64,000 nt of DNA from Clostridia bacterium (GCA_017416485.1 JAFQCH010000016.1:1-64000), one strand, 5' to 3'. Shown: positions 26,935 through 35,002, counted from the stretch's first letter. A program made the numbers and translations. Notes: a model not told the origin generated them from the letters alone.

Positions 26935-28569
26935 ATGACCATTCCCGAAATTCTTGAACGCAATGCCAAATTCTATCCCGATGAGGTGGCATTGGTTGAA
27001 ATCAATCCCGATCGTATTGCCGACCGCAATATGAACTGGAGAGAATTCAATCTCATTGAAACAGGTTCTTCCGACCGATATCGCCGTGAAATGACCTGGC
27101 GCGAATTCGATGTCAAAGCCAATCGCATTGCCAACCTCCTGCTCACAAGGGGCATCAAAAAAGGCGACAAGGTTGCCGTGCTTCTGATGAACTCGCTGGA
27201 ATGGCTGCCCGTTTATTTCGGCATTCTCAAAACGGGTGCACTTGCAGTGCCGATGAATTATCGCTATGCTGCGGATGAAATCACTTATTGTCTTGACCTT
27301 GCCGATGTCTGCATGCTCATTTTCGGGCCTGAATTCACCGAGCGCGTGCAGGCAGGGCTCAATAATATGCCTACCGTGAAAAACCTGTTCTATGTCGGCA
27401 GTGATGTTCCCGCTTTTGCGGAGAATATGCTGCGCTACATGACCTATTGCTCCACCACCGCCCCTGCCGTGGCACTGACCGAAGAAGACGATGCCGCCAT
27501 CTACTTCTCTTCGGGCACAACAGGCTTCCCGAAAGCCATTCTGCACGCGCACAAGGCACTGTATCATTCCTGCCTTGTGGAACAGGCGCACCACGGTCAG
27601 ACCCACGAAGATGTGTTCCTTTGCATTCCGCCGCTGTATCACACGGGGGCAAAAATGCACTGGTTCGGCTCGTTCCTTGTCGGCGGTAAGGCAGTGCTTC
27701 TTCGCGGTGTCCGCCCCGAATGGATCCTGCGCACGGCTTCCGACGAACAGTGCACCATCGTGTGGCTGCTTGTGCCGTGGGCACAGGATATTCTGGATGC
27801 CATTGAACGCGGGGATGTGAGCCTTGATGACTATAAACTCGAACAATGGCGCCTGATGCACATCGGTGCACAGCCCGTACCTCCCTCGCTGATCAAACGT
27901 TGGATGGAAGTTTTCCCGCACCACAGCTACGACACCAACTACGGCCTGAGTGAATCCATCGGCCCCGGTGCGCTGCATCTCGGTTGCGAAAATCTGCACA
28001 AGGTCGGCGCCATCGGCATTCCCGGTTTCGGCTGGCAGGCAATGGTCGTTCACCCGGACGGCACGCAATGTGAAACCGAAGAAGTCGGTGAACTCATTCT
28101 CAACGGCCCCGGTGTTATGAAGTGCTACTATAAAAATGAAGAAGCCACAGCCGACAGCATCAAGGATGGATGGCTGTATACAGGCGATATGGCAAAGGTC
28201 GATCAGGACGGCTTTGTCTTCCTTGTGGACCGCAAAAAGGACGTTATCATCACGGGCGGTGAAAACCTGTATCCCGTGCAGATCGAAGATTTCCTGCGTG
28301 CACATGATAAAATCAAGGACGTTGCCGTGATCGGGCTTCCCGATGCACGTCTCGGCGAAATTGCTGCCGCCATCATTGAAGCAAAAGAAGGTATGACCCT
28401 GACCGAGGAAGAAGTCAATGCGTTCTGCACAGAACTTCCGCGTTACAAACGTCCCCGTAAAATCATATTTACACAAGTGCCGAGAAATGCCACCGGCAAG
28501 ATCGAAAAACCGAAACTTCGTGAAATGTTCGGTGCCACCCGCCTTGTGGAAACCGTAACGAAAGGGTGA
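26935..28569 (+). CDS. Acyl-CoA synthetase/AMP-dependent ligase
   Basis: 544 residues, class I adenylate-forming family. It has the P-loop-like YFSSGTTGFPKAI, the adenine motif YDTNYGLSES, YTGDMAKVDQDGF, the hinge DRKKDVIITGGENLYPVQIE and the catalytic lysine region RNATGKIEKPKLR. It activates a carboxylic acid through an acyl-AMP, usually to its CoA thioester. An insertion near residues 22-50 (IADRNMNWREFNLIETGSSD) precedes the normal MTWREFD motif and partly repeats it. The MFS gene follows 5 nt later, so the acid is probably imported by that carrier. Substrate unknown. Confidence 0.9.
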   Translation: MTIPEILERNAKFYPDEVALVEINPDRIADRNMNWREFNLIETGSSDRYRREMTWREFDVKANRIANLLLTRGIKKGDKVAVLLMNSLEWLPVYFGILKTGALAVPMNYRYAADEITYCLDLADVCMLIFGPEFTERVQAGLNNMPTVKNLFYVGSDVPAFAENMLRYMTYCSTTAPAVALTEEDDAAIYFSSGTTGFPKAILHAHKALYHSCLVEQAHHGQTHEDVFLCIPPLYHTGAKMHWFGSFLVGGKAVLLRGVRPEWILRTASDEQCTIVWLLVPWAQDILDAIERGDVSLDDYKLEQWRLMHIGAQPVPPSLIKRWMEVFPHHSYDTNYGLSESIGPGALHLGCENLHKVGAIGIPGFGWQAMVVHPDGTQCETEEVGELILNGPGVMKCYYKNEEATADSIKDGWLYTGDMAKVDQDGFVFLVDRKKDVIITGGENLYPVQIEDFLRAHDKIKDVAVIGLPDARLGEIAAAIIEAKEGMTLTEEEVNAFCTELPRYKRPRKIIFTQVPRNATGKIEKPKLREMFGATRLVETVTKG

Positions 28570-28574
28570 AAAAA

Positions 28575-29765
28575 ATGAAAAACAACCGTTGGCTTCGTCT
28601 GGGGCTTGGTGCTTTTGCACTGTTCTTTGCCGGAATCATTTATGCGTGGTCGGTGATCAAAGCACCTTTTGCCGCTTTCGGTTGGTCCGGTTCGCAATTG
28701 GGTCTTAATTACACCATCACCATGAGCATGTTCTGTCTGGGCGGTCTGTTTTCGGGTCTGCTCAATCAAAAAATCAGTTCAAAGATCCGCATGGCTGTCA
28801 GCGGTGCGCTTGTTGCCGGCGGTTTCGCACTGACCTCCACGCTCACGGCAGAGAGCCCCGTTGTTTTGCTGTATCTCGGCTACGGTATCATGGCGGGCCT
28901 CGGCATCGGTGTGGTCTACAATGTCGTTATTGCCCTCACAAGTGCATGGTTCCCCGATAAAAAGGGTGTGTGCTCGGGTGTTCTGATGATGGCATTCGGT
29001 TTCAGCTCCTTTGTGCTGGGCAATGTCGCCGCAAAACTTTTTGCCAATGCCGATTTCGGCTGGAGCAAAACGTATCTCGTTTACGGCATTCTCATCGGTG
29101 CGGTGCTTATTGTCTGCGGTCTGTTCATCCGTGCTCCGAAGCCTGAAGAACTGCCCGCCGTCACCAAAAAGACAAACACCGAACAGCGGGACTTTACCGC
29201 CGCCGAAATGCTGAAAAGACCCTCTTTCTGGCAGCTGTTTTTGTTCTTTATTCTGTTTTCCGCCGTCGGCAGTGTCACGCTTGCATTCGGTAAGGACATT
29301 CTGCTTTCGGGCGGCCTTGCAGAAGGCATGGCGGTCACACTTGCAAGCCTGCTTGCCATCTTCAACGGATTCGGCAGACTCGCATCGGGTGCCGTCTTCG
29401 ATGCCCTCGGCATCCGCAAAACGCAGTACATCACCTCTGCCGTTGCCATTGCCGCTTCGGGGCTTGCATTGCTCGGTGTCGCAACCAAGGTGTCGGCACT
29501 TGTGGTCATCGGTGTTGCTCTGTGTGCCTTCTCTTACGGCTTTTCTCCGACCGTTTCGGCTGCATTTTCCAATGCGTTCTACGGTACGAAGAACTTCTCA
29601 CTCAACTACGCTCTGCTGAACCTCATTCTCATTCCGTCCGCATTCTATGCTACCCTTGCAGGTAAAATCGTGGATGCAACGGGCTCGTTTGTAGCCGTGT
29701 TCGCCCTGCTGCTGGTCTGCTCGCTTGTGGGATTGGTTGATAACCTCACAATCAAAAAGGCATAA
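28575..29765 (+). CDS. MFS transporter, OFA (oxalate/formate antiporter) family
   Basis: 396 residues, about twelve membrane segments. The opening (RLGLGAFALFFAGIIYAWSV), the PFAAFGWSGSQLGLNYTI segment and the loop AWFPDKKGVCSGVLMMAFG are typical of the OFA family, which moves small organic acids. ATG at 28575 is preferred to an upstream GTG because AAAGGGTG is then well spaced. Same transcript as the CoA ligase; together they suggest uptake and activation of an organic acid. Confidence 0.88.
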   Translation: MKNNRWLRLGLGAFALFFAGIIYAWSVIKAPFAAFGWSGSQLGLNYTITMSMFCLGGLFSGLLNQKISSKIRMAVSGALVAGGFALTSTLTAESPVVLLYLGYGIMAGLGIGVVYNVVIALTSAWFPDKKGVCSGVLMMAFGFSSFVLGNVAAKLFANADFGWSKTYLVYGILIGAVLIVCGLFIRAPKPEELPAVTKKTNTEQRDFTAAEMLKRPSFWQLFLFFILFSAVGSVTLAFGKDILLSGGLAEGMAVTLASLLAIFNGFGRLASGAVFDALGIRKTQYITSAVAIAASGLALLGVATKVSALVVIGVALCAFSYGFSPTVSAAFSNAFYGTKNFSLNYALLNLILIPSAFYATLAGKIVDATGSFVAVFALLLVCSLVGLVDNLTIKKA

Positions 29766-29797
29766 TAATAAAGCTGTCTTCGGACAGCTTTATTATT
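29764..29797 (+). terminator. Rho-independent terminator after the MFS gene
   Basis: AATAATAAAGCTGTC, loop TTCG, GACAGCTTTATTATT: a 15-bp perfect stem. Confidence 0.85.
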
Positions 29798-29846
29798 ATG
29801 CCAACAGATGATTTGAAAACGTATTAAAAAATTATTTTGTCGAATA

Positions 29847-29875
29847 TTGAATTGTATTCGTTTTTGTGTTATGCT
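29847..29875 (+). promoter_or_regulatory. Promoter of the Abi gene
   Basis: TTGAAT (29847-29852), 17 nt, TATGCT (29870-29875). The leader is short, with GAGGTGAG and ATG close behind. Confidence 0.55.
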
Positions 29876-29894
29876 CTGTTATGAGGTGAGTTCG

Positions 29895-30869
29895 ATGAGT
29901 GGTGCGCAAAAGAGCAAACTTGATATTGAGGGACAAATTCTTCATATGGAATCCAAAGGAATACAATTTAATATTGAAGATAAAGAGTTTGCCGCCGAAT
30001 ACCTTAAAAGCAATACATATTATTTCAAATTAAAAGCATATGAGAAATTATATAATAAATATCGATCGGGAGAGAATGAAGGGAAGTATATAAATTTAGA
30101 GTTTGCCTATTTGCGTGATTTGGCAACAATTGATTCATTGCTCAGAAAGCGAATTCTTTCAATGGCTATAGATATTGAGCATTATCTGAAAGTGAAATTG
30201 TTGAATGATTTTAATGACTCGCCTGAAGATGGATATGAAATAATAAAAGAACTGTTCACAAGGAATGAAGAGCATTATAAAAATGAAATTGAAACAAAAC
30301 TTCACGGAAGAACTTGCAGTGATTTAGTTGAAAAATATAAAGATGGTTTTGCAATTTGGAATTTTGTCGAAATAACAAGTTTTAAGGATTTTTCTGAATT
30401 GTATGCTTTATTTTATGCAAGAAATTGTATACAGTTTTGTAAAGATAAAAAAAGAGAAAAGTTTAAAGGCGAATATTATTATTTTATCAATCCTGTCAGA
30501 CTTTTGCGAAATGCGGCAGCGCACAATAATTGTTTATTGATTGGATTGAATAAATCTCCTGACGATAATTTTAACTTTGAGCATAAAGTATCCAAATTTT
30601 TATCCGGCAAAGGGATAAAAAACACTTCTTTGAATAAGCAGTTATCCAAGCCGGTTGTGCATGATTTTTGTGTGATGTTATATTTGTATTCTTTGGTTGC
30701 TCCAAAAACAGCACAAGAACATACATACGGAGAACTCAAAGAGTTATTTGAAGGACGGATAATAAAAAATAGAGTTTATTATAAAAATAATTCTTTAATA
30801 AGTTCTGCTTATGAATTTATGTTGAAAGTTGTAAATATTTTTTATAACCAAACAAAAAATTGTTCTTGA
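29895..30869 (+). CDS. Abi_2 family (AbiD/AbiF-type) HEPN protein
   Basis: 324 residues, matching the Abi_2 abortive-infection family. The start region (KLDIEGQILHMESKGIQF), the YYFKLKAYEKLY segment, the LRDLATIDSLLRKRILSMAIDIEHYLKVKL helix pair (shown in part) and the HEPN-type RNase motif RNAAAH (Arg205 to His210) are visible. Such proteins are thought to cleave RNA and arrest the cell during phage attack. The gene is strikingly richer in A and T than its neighbours, a sign of transfer. ATG at 29895 has GAGGTGAG 4 nt upstream. Its stop codon lies inside the -35 box of a small RNA gene. AbiF-type proteins have been described as stably linked to a conserved non-coding RNA that works as antitoxin, which fits this arrangement. 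Confidence 0.85.
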   Translation: MSGAQKSKLDIEGQILHMESKGIQFNIEDKEFAAEYLKSNTYYFKLKAYEKLYNKYRSGENEGKYINLEFAYLRDLATIDSLLRKRILSMAIDIEHYLKVKLLNDFNDSPEDGYEIIKELFTRNEEHYKNEIETKLHGRTCSDLVEKYKDGFAIWNFVEITSFKDFSELYALFYARNCIQFCKDKKREKFKGEYYYFINPVRLLRNAAAHNNCLLIGLNKSPDDNFNFEHKVSKFLSGKGIKNTSLNKQLSKPVVHDFCVMLYLYSLVAPKTAQEHTYGELKELFEGRIIKNRVYYKNNSLISSAYEFMLKVVNIFYNQTKNCS

Positions 30870-30893
30870 CTTTTTTGAGAAAATGCATATACT
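30866..30893 (+). promoter_or_regulatory. Promoter of the Abi-associated small RNA
   Basis: TTGACT (30866-30871), 16 nt, TATACT (30888-30893). The -35 box contains the TGA stop of the Abi gene (30867-30869). Confidence 0.75.
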
Positions 30894-30899
30894 AATGTT

Positions 30900-30962
30900 G
30901 TAGCATAAAAATGGTTTTACCGTTTTTAGTGGATCGGTGCTCGCACTGGTCCTATTTTTTTT
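30900..30962 (+). ncRNA. Abi-associated small structured RNA (candidate RNA antitoxin)
   Basis: An RNA of about 60 nt. Hairpin 1 is TAAAAATGG, loop TTTTA, CCGTTTTTA (30906-30928). Hairpin 2 is GGATCGGTGC/GCACTGGTCC (30931-30952), nearly fully paired with a tight loop, followed by eight or more T, so it also serves as terminator. No reading frame fits. It has its own promoter and lies immediately downstream of the HEPN Abi gene on the same strand. By position it matches the non-coding RNA linked to AbiF-type toxins; sequence similarity to that family could not be tested. Confidence 0.72.
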
Positions 30963-30964
30963 GC

Positions 30965-31005
30965 AAAAAATCCGAAATTCGCAATTTTGCGTATCCCGGA
31001 TTTGT
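30965..31005. terminator. Second hairpin behind the small RNA
   Basis: AAATCCG pairs with CGGATTT around an inner GCAA/TTGC stem, with T or A runs on both sides. It could stop transcription from either direction. The remaining bases to 31100 hold no gene that I can support. Confidence 0.5.
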
Positions 31006-31103
31006 TTTAATTATTTAATATTGTTTATAAAAATTTCACTTAACTTCTGTGATTGAGGTTAAGAGCTTACCATTTGAAGCAGACAGTGCTTTTCATTTTT
31101 TTG

Positions 31104-31132
31104 TTGACACTACCTTTATAATATAATACAAT
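31104..31132 (+). promoter_or_regulatory. Promoter of the DUF4345-like gene
   Basis: TTGACA (31104-31109), 17 nt, TACAAT (31127-31132); overlapping TATAAT hexamers lie between. Confidence 0.7.
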
Positions 31133-31162
31133 GTTACAAAAAGAGAAAACCAGAGGTGTGTT

Positions 31163-31573
31163 ATGAAAGAAATTTTCTTTTCCAATCTGCCGGCGGGCAT
31201 TGCCGTGATCGGTCTTGTGACTTACTTTTTCGGTATGGCAATCGTGTTTATCACCAATCCCATCAAGAATGCGGAGGCTTTTGCCGTCAAGCCTGTTGAT
31301 AATGCAGGCAAAACCGAAATCCGTGTTTATTACGGCGGTATTTCCTTTGCTTTGGGTGCCTTTCTGCTGTATCTGACCGTTGCGCTGAAAACCCCCGTTT
31401 ATTCTTTGGTCGGCGGTCTGTTTTTTGCCACCACGGTGCTTGTCACAAGAACCATTTTCCTGTTTGTGGACAAGGGCTGGAAATGCCCCTATACAAAATT
31501 GGCAATCCCCGCTGAATCCGCTTTCGTGGTTGCACTGTGGGTCTGTTTTATTCTTTCCAAGGTTTTATATTAA
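31163..31573 (+). CDS. Small four-helix membrane protein (DUF4345-like)
   Basis: 136 residues with four hydrophobic segments. The segment EIRVYYGGISFALGAFLLYL between helices 1 and 2 resembles the conserved region of DUF4345. Function unknown. GAGGTG site before the ATG. It lies between the Abi locus and the Phd-Doc pair but has ordinary base composition, so it need not belong with them. Confidence 0.6.
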   Translation: MKEIFFSNLPAGIAVIGLVTYFFGMAIVFITNPIKNAEAFAVKPVDNAGKTEIRVYYGGISFALGAFLLYLTVALKTPVYSLVGGLFFATTVLVTRTIFLFVDKGWKCPYTKLAIPAESAFVVALWVCFILSKVLY

Positions 31574-31581
31574 AAAATAGG

Positions 31582-31612
31582 TTGATTTTATCCTATAATT
31601 TGCATATAATAG
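31582..31612 (+). promoter_or_regulatory. Promoter and palindromic operator of phd-doc
   Basis: TTGATT (31582-31587), 17 nt, TATAAT (31605-31610). An imperfect 20-bp palindrome, CTATAATTTGCATATAATAG (31593-31612, 16 of 20 symmetric), covers the -10 box, where a Phd-type antitoxin would bind. Confidence 0.6.
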
Positions 31613-31630
31613 TTATGAGGTGATAAAAAA

Positions 31631-31882
31631 ATGATGGTGAATACCAATTGTTTTGTTCCTATGACAGATGCAAATCAGAATTTTTCTAAAGTTGTACGCA
31701 TGGTTGATGAAAGCGGAATGGCTGTTATTCTGAAAAACAACAAGCCGAGGTATGTTATTGTTGATTTTGATGAATATGAGGAAGTTTCCAAAATCATGCA
31801 ATTGCGTAAACAAAAAATAGAAGAAACTGCTGAAAAAATACTTGCTGATAATATGGAAGCTTTTCTGGAGTTGGCAAAATGA
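31631..31882 (+). CDS. phd: Phd/YefM-family antitoxin
   Basis: 83 residues. The N-terminal half is a Phd/YefM DNA-binding fold (MTDANQNFSKVVRMVDESG, ILKNNKPRYVIVDFDEYEE). The C-terminal part is a charged helix that would wrap the toxin. It neutralises the Doc protein encoded next and represses the promoter together with it. Start follows GAGGTGAT. The stop overlaps the toxin start by 4 nt. Confidence 0.9.
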   Translation: MMVNTNCFVPMTDANQNFSKVVRMVDESGMAVILKNNKPRYVIVDFDEYEEVSKIMQLRKQKIEETAEKILADNMEAFLELAK

Positions 31883-32259
31883 TATTATTGTCTGTTGAAG
31901 AGATTGTTTCTTTGCATGGAGAGTTAATTGAAAAAACCGGAGGAAGTCATGGAGTGCGTGATTGCAATTTGTTGGAATCCGCTGTTTTCAGTGCTTTGAA
32001 CGGCTTTGAAGGTTATGAAGTATATCCTTCTGTTGAAGAAAAAGCAGCACGGCTTATGTTTGCATTGACCAAAAACCATGCGTTTACAGACGGAAACAAA
32101 AGAATTGGTGCTTTTGTTATGTTGATGACATTGCAACTCAACGATAGAATGTTGAATTATAGTCAAAAAGAATTGATTGAACTCGGGTTGTCTGTTGCAG
32201 ACGGCACTTTTAACTATGATGACATTTTAAATTGGATAAATTCACATTTGACAAAGTAG
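31879..32259 (+). CDS. doc: Doc-family toxin (Fic/Doc kinase)
   Basis: 126 residues. The Fic/Doc active-site motif HAFTDGNKRIG lies near residue 69; the opening LSVEEIVSLHGELIEKTGG is typical of death-on-curing proteins. Doc phosphorylates elongation factor Tu and stops translation. All key residues of the motif (His, Phe, Asn-Lys-Arg) are present, so the toxin looks active. Translationally coupled to the antitoxin through ATGA. The pair is AT-rich, like the nearby Abi gene. Confidence 0.92.
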   Translation: MILLSVEEIVSLHGELIEKTGGSHGVRDCNLLESAVFSALNGFEGYEVYPSVEEKAARLMFALTKNHAFTDGNKRIGAFVMLMTLQLNDRMLNYSQKELIELGLSVADGTFNYDDILNWINSHLTK

Positions 32260-32267
32260 GCATACAG

Positions 32268-32807
32268 ATGAAAATTCTGCAGCATTTTAAAACCATCACC
32301 GCCCACCGCCATGCCGTCATCCGCCACTGTGCAAAGGTCGGCATTCTGTGGCAGGGACTTCGGCATGATCTGTCCAAATACAGCCCTGCGGAATTTCTGA
32401 CGGGTGCGAAGTATTATGCCGGTGACAAAAGCCCCAATGTCAATGAGCGCATGCAGAACGGCTATTCCGCCGCATGGATGCACCACAAGGGCAGAAATAA
32501 ACATCATTTTGAATACTGGACGGATTTCCATATTGCCGAACAGCGTATTGTACCCGTGGAAATGCCTTTAAAATACACCGTCGAAATGTTCTGTGACCGC
32601 GTGGCAGCGTGCAAAATCTACAAAGGGGACAAATACACCGATCGCGCCGCACTGGATTATTACAACAACGGCAAGGACTACCGTTCTATTCATCCTGCCA
32701 CCGCCGCCCTGCTCGAAAGTTGGCTTGTGATGCTTAGCCTTGAAGGCGAAGAAAAAACATTCGCCCACATCCGTCAAGCGGTGCAGGCGAATAAACATAA
32801 CAAATAA
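32268..32807 (+). CDS. DUF5662 family protein
   Basis: 179 residues, matching DUF5662: HRHAVIRHCAKVGILWQGLRHDLSKYSPAEF (shown in part) and AAWMHHKGRNKHHFEYW. The many conserved His and Asp residues suggest a metal-dependent HD-like hydrolase, but no activity is known to me. ATG at 32268 is the start that follows the doc stop with AGG upstream. Base composition returns to the chromosomal norm here. Convergent with the U32 gene, one base apart. Confidence 0.75.
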   Translation: MKILQHFKTITAHRHAVIRHCAKVGILWQGLRHDLSKYSPAEFLTGAKYYAGDKSPNVNERMQNGYSAAWMHHKGRNKHHFEYWTDFHIAEQRIVPVEMPLKYTVEMFCDRVAACKIYKGDKYTDRAALDYYNNGKDYRSIHPATAALLESWLVMLSLEGEEKTFAHIRQAVQANKHNK

Positions 32808-32808
32808 A

Positions 32809-34848
32809 TTATTGAACTCCTCGTTTGTAAAGCCCCGTTGTTCGTTTGAACGGCGGGTATTCTTCATTCATAAAGGATTTTGTTGCAATGCGGCATTCTT
32901 CTTTGGTTTCCGTGGTGAAAACAAGGCTCACAAAATCTGTCTGCGGCAACATCTGATCACCGAGATAAAGCGGCACGCTGTTGTAAAGGGTCGAGAACTT
33001 TTTCTGCGCGCACAGCACGGGGAATTCAATTCCCTTGCGGTCAGTGAGCACCTGTTTGCCGTCGCATCCGCCGCAACCGTTTGCCCCCTTCATCGGGCAG
33101 GCACGAAGCCGCATCAGCGGCAGTCTGCCGTAAACAAGAAGCCCGACGGGAATTTCATTTTCCATATCATACATCTGATTGTCGTGGCATTCAAAGGACA
33201 GGCATGCACTCGCAAGCCCTATTTTTGCATACTGCGCAAGGCTTTCGGAATTGAAAATATTCAATCCCGCACCACCGTGGGCGGTCAACCCCAGTTCAGC
33301 GCACATGCACACCGCGCCGATGTTGTCGCACACCGCATCGGCAATGCCGTTCTGTGCAAGCCGCGACAGGGTAGCAAGGGTCTTTTCTTCGTCTTCGGGC
33401 CACACAAGGGCGGGAATCTGCACAAACAGATTTTCGCCGAAACGGTCAATCAGCCCCGGGTTGCGGTCAATCACATCCATTGGCAGCACAATCTGTGCCC
33501 CGTCGGGAATGTGAAAAATCTGTTCCTCGTTTGCAAAATGCAGGCGTAAAGTCGCTTTGGCAGGTTTGGGCAGGATGTCTTTTTCTTCTTTTACCTGCGG
33601 GGTGAACGCATGGGGAACGATTTCGGCACGTTTGTCATACAGTTGTTGTGCGGCATCCCTGCGCACGGCATTTAAGGCGGAGGCGGGCAGCATCAGCCCG
33701 TCATCCAATGTACAATCAAACTCCGTCATATAAAACGGTGTGCCGCCGAGTTTGGAAAGCGAACGCAAGGCATTCTCTTTGTCCAGTGCGCGGTTTATCG
33801 CTGTTTGCGGAATTTCTCCCGTGGCGGTCACGGTGTGTGTGTCGTCCGAAAAAGTCAGTTGGCAGGGAAGTCCGTTTTGCATTGTAAAAACAGCCGTTAC
33901 GGGCACAGCCTGCCGTTCGGCACGGTATAAGTTTGCCAACTGCCCGAACACCGTCGGCATGGCGGTCACATCTTCCTTTGTGCGATAGCCGAACATGGTC
34001 ACATCGCGTTTTCCTGTCAGATATCCGTCCGTGAAGCCTGAGCGCGAAAATACGTTTTTCAGCGTTTCAAGGTCATAACTTTCGCCGTTCACAGCCGCTT
34101 TGCAGGCGGAAACCGCTGCCGCAACATATTCGGGGCGTTTCATTCTGCCCTCGATTTTAAAGGAGGCAACACCTGCTTTTTCCATGTCCCGCAAGTGCAC
34201 AAGCAGGCTCATGTCTTTTAAGGAAAGTGCAAAATGCCTGCTGTGGGGATTTGTGAAATCCAGTCGGCAGGGCTGCGCGCAAAGCCCGCGGTTGCCGCTT
34301 CGGCTGCCCAGAAGAGCCGAATAATAGCACATACCCGACACACTCATGCAGTGCGCGCCGTGCACAAAGGCTTCAATTTCACAAGAAACGCTTTTTGCAA
34401 TTTCTTCAATTTCTTTCAAAGTCAGTTCCCTTGCCGTCACAATGCGGTCAAAGCCCATTTCTTCGAGCTGCTTTGCTCCCGAAACATTGTGAATGCTCAT
34501 CTGTGTGGAGGCATGCAAAGCGAGCGTTGGACAGCATTTTTTTACAAGGTCGACAACGGCCAAATCCTGCACAATCACCGCATCCGCACCGCTGTTTGCA
34601 ATGGTCTGCAAGCCGTTTTGCACTTCTTGCAGTTCCGTGTCGGCAACCAGAGTATTAAGTGTCACATATACTTTCACGCCGTACGCATGGCAATAGCGCA
34701 CAGCTTCGATGAGTTCTTCGTCGTTAAAATTTTTGGCATTTCTGCGTGCATTCAAGGTGCTTGTGCCGAGGTAAACCGCATCCGCACCGCTACGCACCGC
34801 CGCCTGGAGTTGTTCAGGGCCCCCTGCAGGGGCAAGAATTTCGGGCAT
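32809..34848 (-). CDS. U32 family peptidase/RNA hydroxylase (RlhA-like)
   Basis: 679 residues. The N-terminal part is a U32 barrel (PEILAPAGGPEQLQAAVRSG, GADAVYLG, EAFVHGAHCMSVSGMCYYS) with the Cys cluster GNRGLCAQPCRLDF. The C-terminal half carries a DUF3656-type region and a further Cys group CPMKGANGCGGC, probably for an iron-sulfur cluster. Members of this size class (E. coli RlhA/YdcP) hydroxylate a cytidine in 23S rRNA using prephenate; shorter members modify tRNA. ATG at 34848 follows GGAGG; an upstream in-frame start lacks one. Confidence 0.85.
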   Translation of the reverse strand: MPEILAPAGGPEQLQAAVRSGADAVYLGTSTLNARRNAKNFNDEELIEAVRYCHAYGVKVYVTLNTLVADTELQEVQNGLQTIANSGADAVIVQDLAVVDLVKKCCPTLALHASTQMSIHNVSGAKQLEEMGFDRIVTARELTLKEIEEIAKSVSCEIEAFVHGAHCMSVSGMCYYSALLGSRSGNRGLCAQPCRLDFTNPHSRHFALSLKDMSLLVHLRDMEKAGVASFKIEGRMKRPEYVAAAVSACKAAVNGESYDLETLKNVFSRSGFTDGYLTGKRDVTMFGYRTKEDVTAMPTVFGQLANLYRAERQAVPVTAVFTMQNGLPCQLTFSDDTHTVTATGEIPQTAINRALDKENALRSLSKLGGTPFYMTEFDCTLDDGLMLPASALNAVRRDAAQQLYDKRAEIVPHAFTPQVKEEKDILPKPAKATLRLHFANEEQIFHIPDGAQIVLPMDVIDRNPGLIDRFGENLFVQIPALVWPEDEEKTLATLSRLAQNGIADAVCDNIGAVCMCAELGLTAHGGAGLNIFNSESLAQYAKIGLASACLSFECHDNQMYDMENEIPVGLLVYGRLPLMRLRACPMKGANGCGGCDGKQVLTDRKGIEFPVLCAQKKFSTLYNSVPLYLGDQMLPQTDFVSLVFTTETKEECRIATKSFMNEEYPPFKRTTGLYKRGVQ

Positions 34849-34879
34849 TTTCGTTGTCCTCCGTCCCATAGATGACTCT

Positions 34880-34908
34880 ATTGTACCTTTTTGCGGCGCT
34901 TTTTGCAA
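34880..34908 (-). promoter_or_regulatory. Promoter of the U32 gene
   Basis: Minus strand: TTGCAA (34903-34908), 17 nt, TACAAT (34880-34885). Confidence 0.65.
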
Positions 34909-34927
34909 GTTTTTTTACTTTTCCCTC

Positions 34928-34983
34928 TTGCAATTTCCGAAAAAATAATGTAGAATAGAAACCATCAACCGAACATTTGTTTT
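34928..34983 (+). promoter_or_regulatory. recA promoter with LexA box
   Basis: TTGCAA (34928-34933), 17 nt, TAGAAT (34951-34956). The LexA-like box CGAACATTTGTTTT (34970-34983) lies over the start of transcription, with two mismatches in the right half-site. Confidence 0.75.
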
Positions 34984-35002
34984 ATTGAAAGGAAGATTCC
35001 CG

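Noticed and set aside
26911..28620. Minus-strand open frame of 569 codons
   Set aside because: Shadow of the acyl-CoA synthetase gene; composition is that of a reverse frame and it has no recognisable motif.
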